From an archaeon (lineage in GTDB: Archaea; Nanobdellota; Nanobdellia; Woesearchaeales; JAGVOV01), in assembly GCA_020052545.1 (NCBI GenBank), contig JAGVOV010000029.1, positions 1-8,240 of the forward strand: 8,240 bases of DNA, read 5' to 3'. Below are positions 1 through 6,059 of this stretch, piece by piece. The position numbers and the translations under genes were made by a program. A model generated the notes under the pieces. The model worked only from the letters and a program-made list of their open reading frames with translations, did no database searches and was not told where the DNA came from. How positions within the stretch are numbered: the stretch's first letter is position 1; each line of letters starts with the position of its first letter.

Positions 1-272
1 GCAGGGGCGCGGAAAACATAGCGAAGCTGAAGCAGACGCTGAACAGAAAGATTAAAATAGTCGAGTTTAATCCCGAAATCCTGCAATTCATGAGAAATTT
101 GGCTTATCCGGCAAGGCCGGAAGTGTCGCTTGAAGAGGGCATAGTGACCCTGAGCAGCGATGATATGAAGGAAAAGGGGTTGATGATCGGCAGAAGCGGC
201 CAAAACTTAAGGTTGATGGAGCAGATCGCCAACAGATACTTTAAAGTTGAGGAAATAAAGGTTGCAAAATGA
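1..272 (+). CDS. nusA: Archaeal transcription factor NusA, KH-domain protein (C-terminal part, 5' end outside window)
   Basis: The reading frame is open from base 3 to the TGA at 270-272, giving about 89 residues of the C-terminal part. The last ~40 residues form a KH domain with a GRSG loop (IGRSGQN) after a short strand (KGLMIG) and before a helix ([12 protein letters not shown]), as in the second KH domain of archaeal NusA. Archaeal NusA is a short RNA-binding transcription elongation/termination factor made essentially of two KH domains; it lacks the N-terminal polymerase-binding part of bacterial NusA. The fragment also contains the segment linking the two KH domains ([11 protein letters not shown], then a helix). 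The position immediately before rps12-rps7 is the conserved archaeal arrangement downstream of the RNA polymerase genes, which supports the call. Its stop overlaps the rps12 start by ATGA. The true start lies upstream of the window. Confidence 0.9.
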   Translation, partial: RGAENIAKLKQTLNRKIKIVEFNPEILQFMRNLAYPARPEVSLEEGIVTLSSDDMKEKGLMIGRSGQNLRLMEQIANRYFKVEEIKVAK

Positions 273-703
273 GTAAAAAATCATCAGGACTGAATTCAGG
301 AAAGAAGCTTAAGCAAAGAAGGAAGTTTGGAAGGTTGCATGACAAGAAATACATAAAGAGAGTTCTTTCATCCAAGCAGAGCGATCCGTTAGAAGGGGCG
401 CATCAAGCTAGAGGAATTGTTTTAGAGAAGATACAGCTTGAGGCGAAGCAGCCAAACTCGGCCATGAGGAAGTGCTGCCGCGTCCAATTGATCAAAAACA
501 GTAAGCAAGTTACCGCTTTTATGCCGGGTGATGGCGCGCAGAAGATGATTGACGAACACGATGAAGTCATAATAGAATGCATCGGTGGAAAGATGGGAAG
601 GACAAAAGGCGATATCCCTGGAGTCAGATGGCAAGTCATCAAAGTAAATGATCAGAGTCTTGATGCATTGTTGCACAAGAAGATTGAGAAGGCGAGAAAG
701 TGA
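269..703 (+). CDS. rps12: Small ribosomal subunit protein uS12 (archaeal S12)
   Basis: This 144-residue protein matches archaeal/eukaryotic uS12 (S23e type) along its whole length. There is a basic N-terminal tail, then [17 protein letters not shown] (residues 38-54), the decoding-centre loop [11 protein letters not shown] (59-69), RVQLIKN (71-77), the segment [10 protein letters not shown] (81-90), [13 protein letters not shown] (95-107), and [14 protein letters not shown] (114-127). uS12 lies at the decoding centre of the 30S subunit and helps monitor codon-anticodon pairing; the PNSA loop contacts the A site. The ATG at 269 overlaps the nusA stop (ATGA), and a weak Shine-Dalgarno-like AAGGTTG lies at 258-264, so translation is probably coupled to nusA. 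The C-terminus ends in a lysine-rich tail, as expected. Length is normal for the family, and I see nothing unusual in the conserved loops. Confidence 0.97.
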   Translation: MSKKSSGLNSGKKLKQRRKFGRLHDKKYIKRVLSSKQSDPLEGAHQARGIVLEKIQLEAKQPNSAMRKCCRVQLIKNSKQVTAFMPGDGAQKMIDEHDEVIIECIGGKMGRTKGDIPGVRWQVIKVNDQSLDALLHKKIEKARK

Positions 704-1293
704 TTAAAGCATTCAATAAGTGGGATACCGAGGGCATTGTTGTCAAAGACATAGGAGTGAAGCCCTACATTAACCTGAACACAAGGGTTGTGCCGAAGAC
801 TGGCGGTAGGCATGTTGGCGTAAAGTTCCACAAAAGCCGCGTCTTTATTGTAGAGAGATTCATGAACAAGCTCATGATTCCTGGCCACAAGTCAAGAAAG
901 CATTTGATGAGCTCAGGCCACAACACCGGGAAAGGCCAGACAGTGTACAAGATAATGGAAGACACGCTCAAGATAATAGAACAGAAGTCAAAGCAGAATC
1001 CTTTGCAAGTCTTGGTAACAGCAATCGAAAATGCAGCTCCGAGAGAAGAGATAATCTCAATCGAATATGGCGGAGCCCGTTATCCGAAAGCAGTCGAGGC
1101 AAGCCCGCAAAGAAGGGTAGATTACGCGATGCGCCTCATGGTCCAAGGAAGCTATCAAAAAAGCTTCGGCAAGAAGAAGAAGATGACAGAGGCCTTGGCA
1201 GAAGAAATCTTGGCTGCAAGCAACATGAGCCCGGCATCGGCCGCGATATCAAAGAAGCTCGAGCTTGAGAGACAGGCAGACTCGGCAAGATAA
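700..1293 (+). CDS. rps7: Small ribosomal subunit protein uS7 (archaeal S7)
   Basis: The 197-residue product is archaeal uS7, the head-domain protein that nucleates assembly of the 3' major domain of 16S rRNA and sits near the E site. Diagnostic segments are the archaeal N-terminal extension (residues 1-40), [22 protein letters not shown] (51-72), [41 protein letters not shown] (77-117), the beta-hairpin region [27 protein letters not shown] (121-147), and a basic C-terminal helix including KKKK. The most credible start is GTG at 700, which overlaps the rps12 stop (GTGA) and is preceded by an SD-like AAGGCGA at 689-695. The gene ends the operon: a T-rich stretch and a new promoter follow at once. 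In many archaea elongation-factor genes come next; here they do not. Confidence 0.96.
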   Translation: MIKAFNKWDTEGIVVKDIGVKPYINLNTRVVPKTGGRHVGVKFHKSRVFIVERFMNKLMIPGHKSRKHLMSSGHNTGKGQTVYKIMEDTLKIIEQKSKQNPLQVLVTAIENAAPREEIISIEYGGARYPKAVEASPQRRVDYAMRLMVQGSYQKSFGKKKKMTEALAEEILAASNMSPASAAISKKLELERQADSAR

Positions 1294-1296
1294 ACA

Positions 1297-1319
1297 TTTT
1301 CTTTTTGTTACTATTTTTG
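1297..1319 (+). terminator. Putative T-rich terminator of the nusA-rps12-rps7 operon
   Basis: Beginning four bases after the rps7 stop, the coding strand carries two T-rich runs (TTTTCTTTTT and CTATTTTT). Archaeal transcription termination typically needs only U-rich tracts and no stable hairpin. The position between the operon end and the next promoter fits. No experimental support is visible. Confidence 0.55.
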
Positions 1320-1322
1320 CGT

Positions 1323-1337
1323 AACATTTTTAAATCG
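1323..1337 (+). promoter_or_regulatory. Archaeal core promoter (TATA box) of the kinase/deoxyribosyltransferase-like gene
   Basis: The sequence AACATTTTTAAATCG holds a TATA-like TTTTTAAAT whose centre is about 26 bases before the ATG at 1357. That spacing places transcription start at or next to the start codon, so the mRNA is probably leaderless; no Shine-Dalgarno motif is present before the ATG. The AACATTT part begins exactly 34 bases upstream of the ATG, as it does in front of two other genes in this window. Confidence 0.65.
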
Positions 1338-1356
1338 ATATCACTTTGTCCCAATC

Positions 1357-2490
1357 ATGGCAACAATCCTCGTCAATGGTATTCCTGGGACAAAGAAGGG
1401 AGTCAGCGAGGGCTTGCAGAAATATCTCAAGGATGACAAGCTGAAATTTATTTCTATGGGCGGATTGCTTGCGGAACGCGGCCATTTATTGTATGGGACA
1501 GATCCTGACCTGGTTGCGGAGATGGATTATAGCTACAGGCAGATACTAAGGGAACTTGCTTACAGCGACACATTGAATATCCTGAAAGCTTCAGAGCCCA
1601 AGGAACACATCGTTATCGATACCCCATTGACGCTTTATACGCAAGGCGGCAACATCCCTGAAGTGATTTTCCCACAGCTGAAAATACAGGCGCTGCACGA
1701 TGTGAGGCCGCTGAATCACATAGTCTCTCTGATGGATGTACCGGAGCTGGTCGCAGATAGGCTCAGAGGGCAGCCGTATCCGCACGACTCGAATAGCATA
1801 TCAGACACCAACATCCTGCTGGATTGGATGATCATGGAAGGCATGACCGGGGAGGCAGATGCGCCATATGACAGAGCATCATATAAAGTCCAGGTGCCGC
1901 ATATAGTTGTACCGAGGGACGGCGCAGATCTGACTCTGGCTAAGATGATATTTCATTACGCCAAGCGTGAAGGACCCGTAAGCTCAGCTTATCTTGCAGG
2001 CCCGATAACCCATCTCAAGGACAAACAAGGAGATAGTGCAGAGACTCTTGAGAAAAAGGCTATTGATAGGAAAAGGATGCTGGATTTCAACAATTTTATG
2101 CAGGAGTATATAATAACCGTAATTCCGATGACGATAGCAGACGGGAGAGCGGCTGACAAGAAACAGATAATCAACACTGTATTCAGGGACAAGCACTGGT
2201 TCGTGCAGAAGACTGACATTGTGATTGCATATTTCCCTGATGATTATCCAAGTTCCGGAACATTGGAAGAGATGAGGCACGCTGGAAGGATAGGGAAGCC
2301 CGTCATATTGATACACCCGAGCCTGCCAGACAAGGAAGTGTTCGGCTTCAGGCCAACCATGGGCTTCAAAGACCCTGAATCATTCTTCAAGGCCCTTACA
2401 AGGTTCGATCCTCAGGATCCATCGATGAGGCCGTTGAAGTATCTCTTCTATGAAGGAAAGCCTGCATACAAAGGGATGTTCTGGAAATAA
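1357..2490 (+). CDS. Two-domain protein: adenylate-kinase-like N-terminus with degenerate P-loop, nucleoside 2-deoxyribosyltransferase-like C-terminus
   Basis: This 377-residue soluble protein has two parts. Residues 1-200 look like a P-loop nucleotide kinase of the adenylate/CMP-kinase group: ILVNGIPGTKKG (4-15) sits where the Walker A loop belongs, HIVIDTPL (84-91) resembles the kinase strand ending in Asp, followed by a predicted strand IVSLMDVPE and an Arg-rich helix ADRLRG (133-138). The loop is degenerate: Lys13 stands where the last Gly is usual and Gly15 replaces the Ser/Thr that binds Mg, so kinase activity is doubtful. Residues 208-322 resemble the nucleoside 2-deoxyribosyltransferase superfamily: SSAYLAGPI (209-217), KTDIVIAYF (285-293) and SSGTLEEMRHAGRIGKPV (299-316), with Glu305 aligning with the catalytic Glu. 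Such enzymes swap bases on deoxynucleosides or hydrolyse (deoxy)nucleotide glycosidic bonds. Residues 323-377 match nothing I recognise. The start is supported by a promoter at leaderless spacing. Substrate and activity are unknown. Confidence 0.7.
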   Translation: MATILVNGIPGTKKGVSEGLQKYLKDDKLKFISMGGLLAERGHLLYGTDPDLVAEMDYSYRQILRELAYSDTLNILKASEPKEHIVIDTPLTLYTQGGNIPEVIFPQLKIQALHDVRPLNHIVSLMDVPELVADRLRGQPYPHDSNSISDTNILLDWMIMEGMTGEADAPYDRASYKVQVPHIVVPRDGADLTLAKMIFHYAKREGPVSSAYLAGPITHLKDKQGDSAETLEKKAIDRKRMLDFNNFMQEYIITVIPMTIADGRAADKKQIINTVFRDKHWFVQKTDIVIAYFPDDYPSSGTLEEMRHAGRIGKPVILIHPSLPDKEVFGFRPTMGFKDPESFFKALTRFDPQDPSMRPLKYLFYEGKPAYKGMFWK

Positions 2491-2499
2491 ATTTAGAAT

Positions 2500-3057
2500 C
2501 TAATTATAATTTATGTCTTTTAGCATATTCGCCTGGACAGGATTAACGTAAGGCTTTATCGGCATCACAAAAAGGCCGCTCTTCTCTTTTTCATAGCGCG
2601 CCATAGTCGCGCTTATCAACTGCCCAAATTTGTCAAAATCATATTTCTTCGGGAAAAATGTAGCATTGAAGAAATGCACTTTCTCAATAAGCTCTTTGCC
2701 GACCTCATCGCTGCAGAATATGATGGGCATCTTCATATTGTAGATGAGGCCGCCTGCTCTGGGATCCTGTGTTCTGATGAATTCAAGCAGACCTATTCCT
2801 GGGATGGGGAAATTGTAAGGTCCGAAGTTCTGTTTTATGTTGTTGTCGAGTATTATCAGGTCGATTGAATTTGCCACGGCTATCCTGCTGGAATTCACTT
2901 GCTCAAGCGCATTGCCTGATGTCTCTGATTCCAGTATCAAAGCGCTGTCAAATCTCCCGTGGGATTCGGCAGTGGCGCAATCAATGCCTTCTTTATGGCT
3001 GACACGTTCAGCTAGGTCATCATCCACTGACAAGAATCTATAAGGCCTTTCTGTCAT
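2500..3057 (-). CDS. Stand-alone response-regulator receiver-like protein
   Basis: The 185-residue protein has the ordered signature of a receiver (CheY-like) domain: an acidic cluster VDDD after the first strand (Asp12-14), a strand ending in Asp at DLIILD (Asp71, the likely phosphoacceptor), GLLEFIR (89-95) as the third helix, PIIFCSDE with Ser116 at the Thr/Ser switch position, and FFPKKYD with Lys137 as the conserved Lys. The Ser-to-Lys spacing (21) is close to CheY, but the acidic-pair-to-Asp71 and Asp71-to-Ser116 spacings are each about 14-15 residues longer, so there are insertions (e.g. around residues 74-88, rich in Pro/Gly/aromatics). The usual Lys-Pro dipeptide is Lys-Lys. No DNA-binding or enzymatic output domain follows; residues 155-185 are a short tail. 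Its ATG overlaps the upstream gene's stop (ATGA), with a GAGG-type SD just before, so the two are co-translated. No histidine kinase is in the window. Phosphorylation is inferred, not shown. Confidence 0.7.
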   Translation of the reverse strand: MTERPYRFLSVDDDLAERVSHKEGIDCATAESHGRFDSALILESETSGNALEQVNSSRIAVANSIDLIILDNNIKQNFGPYNFPIPGIGLLEFIRTQDPRAGGLIYNMKMPIIFCSDEVGKELIEKVHFFNATFFPKKYDFDKFGQLISATMARYEKEKSGLFVMPIKPYVNPVQANMLKDINYN

Positions 3058-3602
3058 TCTATCCTCACTTCAAACTCGATCTTCGCGGCGCCGAAAGGCT
3101 CTTTCAGCACAGCGTGGCCAAGCTCCGTTCTGCCATAGACCATGTCGATGATATGGCGCACCTGCAACGGCACTCTTATCTCTGAAGGGCCTTCTGCAAC
3201 AATCGGCATAAGGCGCGGGATCTGGATTCCGGCAAAGTTATAATCGGCTTGTCCACCAAGGATATCAATACCATACCTAGGGACAACAAGATGGTTCTCA
3301 TTGCTGTAGACGCTGTGCACCGCAAGCATGTCCCTTCCGTCAAGCTCTTCATTCACAAGGCGCATGAGCTGGCTCGCATCAATTGGCGGAGTTCTGTAAT
3401 TCTTAAGTTTGTTAAACCACTTCAGGGCGTCTACCCTTGCTATGAATTCGGTGTAGTTTGTGCCAACCACATCATATGATGTGAAGGTTGCCATCCCTTT
3501 GGCGCCGTTCAGGATATCTGCGAGACCCTCTCTGCTTATGCTTTTAGAAGAGAAAATGTCAAAACCATCGATCCACATGGAAATTCCCCTTATAAGTCCC
3601 AT
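3054..3602 (-). CDS. Unrecognised conserved-looking protein, co-transcribed with the receiver-like gene
   Basis: I do not recognise the family of this 182-residue protein. It is soluble in appearance: no signal peptide, no membrane segment, and an even mix of predicted helix and strand. Visible segments are an N-terminal stretch with DGFDIFSSK (12-20), a helix around EFIARVDALKWFNKLKNY (52-69), a second helix ASQLMRLVNEELDGRD (76-91), and a strand-rich C-terminal half with LVVPRYGIDILGG (105-117) and EIRVPLQVRHIIDMVYG (141-157). No histidine-kinase H-box or ATPase motif, zinc site or Walker loop is present. The ATG at 3602 is preferred over the in-frame ATG eight codons later, because a TATA box lies at the right spacing for a leaderless transcript starting here. 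It overlaps the receiver-like gene by ATGA, so the two products likely function together, perhaps as receiver and target or scaffold; this is guilt by association only. It is almost certainly a real gene given the promoter, overlap and length. Confidence 0.7.
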   Translation of the reverse strand: MGLIRGISMWIDGFDIFSSKSISREGLADILNGAKGMATFTSYDVVGTNYTEFIARVDALKWFNKLKNYRTPPIDASQLMRLVNEELDGRDMLAVHSVYSNENHLVVPRYGIDILGGQADYNFAGIQIPRLMPIVAEGPSEIRVPLQVRHIIDMVYGRTELGHAVLKEPFGAAKIEFEVRIE

Positions 3603-3624
3603 TGCCCGTGGTTATGCTTGACGT

Positions 3625-3639
3625 CTTTTAAACCTTTCG
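3625..3639 (-). promoter_or_regulatory. BRE/TATA promoter of the unknown/receiver-like gene pair
   Basis: Read on the minus strand the sequence is CGAAAGGTTTAAAAG: a purine-rich BRE (CGAAAGG) directly followed by TATA (TTTAAAAG). The TATA centre is about 27 bases upstream of the ATG at 3602, which predicts a leaderless mRNA. It lies in the 58-base gap after folA, so this pair has its own promoter even if thyA-folA transcripts read through. It closely resembles the alba promoter (CGAAAAGTTTAAAAAC). Confidence 0.7.
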
Positions 3640-3660
3640 TTTGTAATCACTTAAGAATGG

Positions 3661-4122
3661 TCATTTTCGCCTGTAAACTACAAATTCAAAATCTGGGAAC
3701 TCTTTCCTTGACTCAGTTTCCCACTGGCTTGTGTCATATTCCGGGAAATAGATGTCGCCCTTATGCTCTCCTTTGATATGGGATAAGTAGAGCTTGTCAG
3801 CGATAGGCAGAAACAATGAATATATCGTAGCGCCCCCAATGATGAAGATGTCCTTCCTGAATTTCTTCGCTTCTATAATCGCTTCTTCTTTTGAAGTACA
3901 AAAAATAACACCCTCAACATTTTGTTTCTTGCTGCTTATCACTATATTGTTCCTGTTAGGCAGCGGCCTGCCGATGCTCTCGAATGTCTTCCTGCCCATG
4001 ATGATTGTGTTGCCAGAAGTTATGGTGCGGAAATTCTTCAGGTCATCAGGGATGCTCCAAGGCAATTTCATTCCGTCACCAAGAACTTTTTTTTCGTCAA
4101 AGCCAGCTATTATAGCCATCAT
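3661..4122 (-). CDS. folA: Dihydrofolate reductase
   Basis: The 153-residue protein is a typical DHFR, reducing dihydrofolate to tetrahydrofolate with NADPH. Numbering nearly matches the E. coli enzyme: LPW (20-22), the catalytic acid Asp27 in IPDDLKNF, the cofactor-binding GRKTFESIGRPLPNR (43-57) with Arg57 at the folate-glutamate contact, the Gly-Gly pair in IIGGATIY (94-101), and LYLSHI (111-116). It overlaps thyA by ATGA, so ThyA's dihydrofolate product is recycled by a co-translated enzyme. Two ATG codons are adjacent; the first (4122) is preferred because it makes the 4-base overlap and lies six bases after an SD-like GAGGT (4129-4133 on the minus strand). Full length, no missing key residue. 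It could be named dfr instead of folA; the activity itself is secure by homology. Confidence 0.96.
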   Translation of the reverse strand: MMAIIAGFDEKKVLGDGMKLPWSIPDDLKNFRTITSGNTIIMGRKTFESIGRPLPNRNNIVISSKKQNVEGVIFCTSKEEAIIEAKKFRKDIFIIGGATIYSLFLPIADKLYLSHIKGEHKGDIYFPEYDTSQWETESRKEFPDFEFVVYRRK

Positions 4123-4985
4123 ACCGCGACCTCGAACTTTATCCTTGGATGCTTCTCATAATTCTCAACAACAGTATCGGTATATTTCCAGTTGAAGATA
4201 GAGATGAAATTTTCTGTCTTTATTGTCGGCAGCTTGAATGGTTTCCTTGTTAGCTGCTCTTTCATGCCATCAACATGATTCACATAGATGTGGGTGTCAG
4301 CCAAGAAGCCGACAAGCTTCCCTTCTTTCAATCCAGATTCTTTTGCAAGAAGATGAAGCAGCAAGGCATAGCTTGCGATGTTGAACGGCAGCCCAAGAGC
4401 GACATCGACGCTCCTCTGGTTCCACAATAAGCTCAATTTGTCGCCTATCACGACAATCTGGAAGCCGTAGTGGCACGGCGGCAAAGCCATCTCGCCTTGT
4501 TGTATTGGATTCCAGGCCATGCATATCATCCTTCTGTCGCTCGGATCTTCCTTGAGCTTGGCCACAATCCTCTTCAATTGGTCAACGCCCTCACTCTTTG
4601 GCGCCTTGTCATAAGCATCATATCCGGCATTGAATCTTCTCCATTGCCAGCCATATATCGGGCCAAGATCGCGCTCTTCGACCATCTTCTTCTTCGTCTC
4701 GGGATCATGCGCATATTTTACTTTCAATGGCGTGCACCATTCATCCCAGATGTGATTGTCTTTCTCCTTCAGCCAGTTCTTGTCTGTAAGGCCTTTGATG
4801 AAGAATTCCAGTTCCGAGGCGATGAGCCTGAAAGGCACGGCTTTTGTTGTCAGCAAAGGAAAGCCCTCTATCATGTCATGCTCGAATATTGTTCCAGCAA
4901 TGGCCAATGTGTCAGTGCCTGTCCTGTTGCGCTTCAATTCCCCTTTCTCAAGGATGTCTCTCACAATCTTCAGGTAGGCTTCCAT
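4119..4985 (-). CDS. thyA: Thymidylate synthase (folate-dependent, ThyA type)
   Basis: ThyA methylates dUMP to dTMP using methylene-tetrahydrofolate and releases dihydrofolate. The 288-residue sequence shows all the landmarks: Arg21 in LKRNRTGTDTL, the RR pair in DPSDRRMICMAWNP (147-160), the nucleophile Cys171 in ALPPCHYGFQ (167-176), NQRSVD (189-194), LGLPFNIASYALLLHLLA (197-214) with Asn202, and DTHIYVNHVDG (230-240) with His232 and Tyr234, which contact the nucleotide sugar. The extreme C-terminus (IKFEVAV) keeps the small hydrophobic last residue that closes the active site. There is a moderate insertion at residues 85-130 compared with the E. coli enzyme (264 aa), as in many other ThyA proteins. 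The ATG is preceded by a TATA box 28 bases upstream and no SD, suggesting a leaderless mRNA. folA follows with an ATGA overlap. This is ThyA, not the flavin-dependent ThyX. Confidence 0.98.
   Translation of the reverse strand: MEAYLKIVRDILEKGELKRNRTGTDTLAIAGTIFEHDMIEGFPLLTTKAVPFRLIASELEFFIKGLTDKNWLKEKDNHIWDEWCTPLKVKYAHDPETKKKMVEERDLGPIYGWQWRRFNAGYDAYDKAPKSEGVDQLKRIVAKLKEDPSDRRMICMAWNPIQQGEMALPPCHYGFQIVVIGDKLSLLWNQRSVDVALGLPFNIASYALLLHLLAKESGLKEGKLVGFLADTHIYVNHVDGMKEQLTRKPFKLPTIKTENFISIFNWKYTDTVVENYEKHPRIKFEVAV
4129..4133 (-). promoter_or_regulatory. Shine-Dalgarno-like site deciding the folA start
   Basis: On the minus strand GAGGT lies inside the last thyA codons and six bases before the first of two adjacent folA ATG codons. 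This spacing favours the start at 4122 over 4119 and indicates reinitiation or internal ribosome binding within the thyA-folA mRNA. Confidence 0.5.
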
Positions 4986-5008
4986 GATTACAGAAAAATC
5001 CCGTCTGC

Positions 5009-5022
5009 TAATAAATGTTTTG
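5009..5022 (-). promoter_or_regulatory. TATA promoter of thyA-folA
   Basis: On the minus strand this reads CAAAACATTTATTA, with the TATA-like ATTTATTA centred 28 bases upstream of the thyA ATG at 4985. The same 14 bases occur at the same distance before the gene starting at 6036. It predicts a leaderless transcript, and no SD motif is seen before the ATG. Confidence 0.65.
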
Positions 5023-5024
5023 AT

Positions 5025-5029
5025 AAAAA
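5025..5029 (-). terminator. Weak T-tract after the PEP-mobile-domain gene
   Basis: On the minus strand a GGCTTTTTATC stretch lies about 33 bases after the stop at 5062 and just before the thyA promoter. A short U-tract can act as an archaeal terminator, but five Ts are marginal and no convincing hairpin precedes it; read-through into thyA is possible. Confidence 0.25.
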
Positions 5030-5061
5030 GCCACGAGTGTAAGCGAGTCTGCTTTTGCTGC

Positions 5062-6036
5062 CTAAATCCTTCTCACAGTACCGTTCTCGGCATCAACTTC
5101 CAGAATATCTCCATCTTTATAGATTTCGCTTGCGACTTTCGTGCCTATGATGCACGGTATCTTCAGCTCCCGGCAGATTATGGCTGCATGGCTGAGCATG
5201 CCGCCCTCATCAGTCACAACTGCAGAAGCCTTGGCCATCGCAGAAAAAACATCTGGTGTGGTCATAGGGGAAACCATGATATCTCCTTTTCCCATCTTAT
5301 TGATTTCATCTTTTCTCCTGATAATTATAGCTTTTCCGACGGCATTCCCAGGTTGCGCAACAATCCCTCTAAGGACCCCATCTTCTGGTTTGTCAAACTT
5401 TTCTAAAGTAATTTTGTTTGCGCCGGCAAAATCTTCTAGCTTCATAACTTTCTCGCAAAAACCAGGGACAAGCACAAAGCTTTCAAGCCTGTCTTTCAAA
5501 ACTTTGGTTTTAGGCAGCCCATTGTAAAATTCTGCCAATAATACTGTGGTAAGCTCTTTTCCAAGGTCTGGGTATCTTTTTCTAATCCTAGCTCTTGTTA
5601 TCTTGTCGCAAGTGTCATATATCGTGTCTTTGTCCCTGAGAGCAACAAACGCTTTCTTCAGTTCAGGATTAATCCTCTCTTCTTGTATCCCATACCAGAA
5701 TATAGAGAATATTGATACTGCATCCCAAAGAGTCTCAAAATATTTTCTGTCAGCTGTTGTAGGATCATTCAGGACTAAATTCAATTCTTCATATTCCTTA
5801 AAAAGTCCACTGAAAAATCCAATATCACCCTGCCTTCCATATATCGCCTGCATTATTTTCTGTATATAACTATTGTCGGTCCATACCTCTATGACCCCAT
5901 TCTTGATGAAAAATATGTTCGGCCACCCTTCTGGGGCTTCAACCCTAAGCTTATCCCATAATCCTTCTGAAAGCGCATAAAACCACACCTCTTCCATTAT
6001 TATGCTGAAATCCCTGGTGAATTCTTTTGTGTACAT
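5062..6036 (-). CDS. Protein with C-terminal PEP-utilising-enzyme mobile (phosphohistidine) domain; N-terminal helical region of unknown function
   Basis: The 324-residue protein ends in the swivelling phosphohistidine domain found in PEP synthase, pyruvate phosphate dikinase and PTS enzyme I. Residues 220-324 include GVLRGIVAQPGNAVGKAIII, MVSPMTTPD (254-262), AVVTDEGGMLSHAAIICREL (272-291) with the phosphoacceptor His283, IPCIIGT (293-299) and DGDILEVDAENGTVR (308-322). In the large enzymes this His carries phosphate between an ATP-grasp domain and a PEP/pyruvate barrel; neither is present here. Residues 1-210 look mostly helical and rich in aromatics and charge, with SIFSIFWYGI (108-117) a hydrophobic patch too short for a confident membrane helix. 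Similar uncharacterised proteins with a helical region before a lone mobile domain are known in archaea and candidate-phylum bacteria. It has its own promoter at leaderless spacing, divergent from argS. It could be a phosphorelay or transferase partner working with a separate ATP-grasp protein; substrate unknown. Confidence 0.8.
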   Translation of the reverse strand: MYTKEFTRDFSIIMEEVWFYALSEGLWDKLRVEAPEGWPNIFFIKNGVIEVWTDNSYIQKIMQAIYGRQGDIGFFSGLFKEYEELNLVLNDPTTADRKYFETLWDAVSIFSIFWYGIQEERINPELKKAFVALRDKDTIYDTCDKITRARIRKRYPDLGKELTTVLLAEFYNGLPKTKVLKDRLESFVLVPGFCEKVMKLEDFAGANKITLEKFDKPEDGVLRGIVAQPGNAVGKAIIIRRKDEINKMGKGDIMVSPMTTPDVFSAMAKASAVVTDEGGMLSHAAIICRELKIPCIIGTKVASEIYKDGDILEVDAENGTVRRI

Positions 6037-6059
6037 ATTTCCTGTTAAACTGCCCTATG

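Noticed and set aside
1357..1420. Reading the N-terminus of the fusion protein as a normal active nucleotide kinase
   Set aside because: The P-loop lacks the final Gly and the Ser/Thr after Lys14, so an active-kinase call is not supported.
2674..3043. Plus-strand open frames opposite the receiver-like gene
   Set aside because: The minus-strand gene has receiver motifs, an SD and a coupled start; the plus-strand products show nothing recognisable.
3794..4195. Plus-strand open frame of 133 codons opposite folA and the end of thyA
   Set aside because: It is antisense to two clear enzymes, has no promoter or SD, and its product is a low-complexity hydrophobic translation typical of an antisense frame.
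4470..5042. Plus-strand open frame of 190 codons opposite thyA
   Set aside because: It lies antisense to the conserved ThyA coding region; the product shows no recognisable motif and there is no upstream signal.
5030..5061. Possible tRNA or structured RNA between the PEP-domain gene and thyA
   Set aside because: The 76-base gap has only 4-base pairing possibilities and no T-loop or anticodon-arm pattern; most of it is explained by the thyA promoter.
4984..5527. Two plus-strand open frames opposite the PEP-mobile-domain gene
   Set aside because: The minus-strand frame encodes an unmistakable conserved domain, so these are shadows of it.
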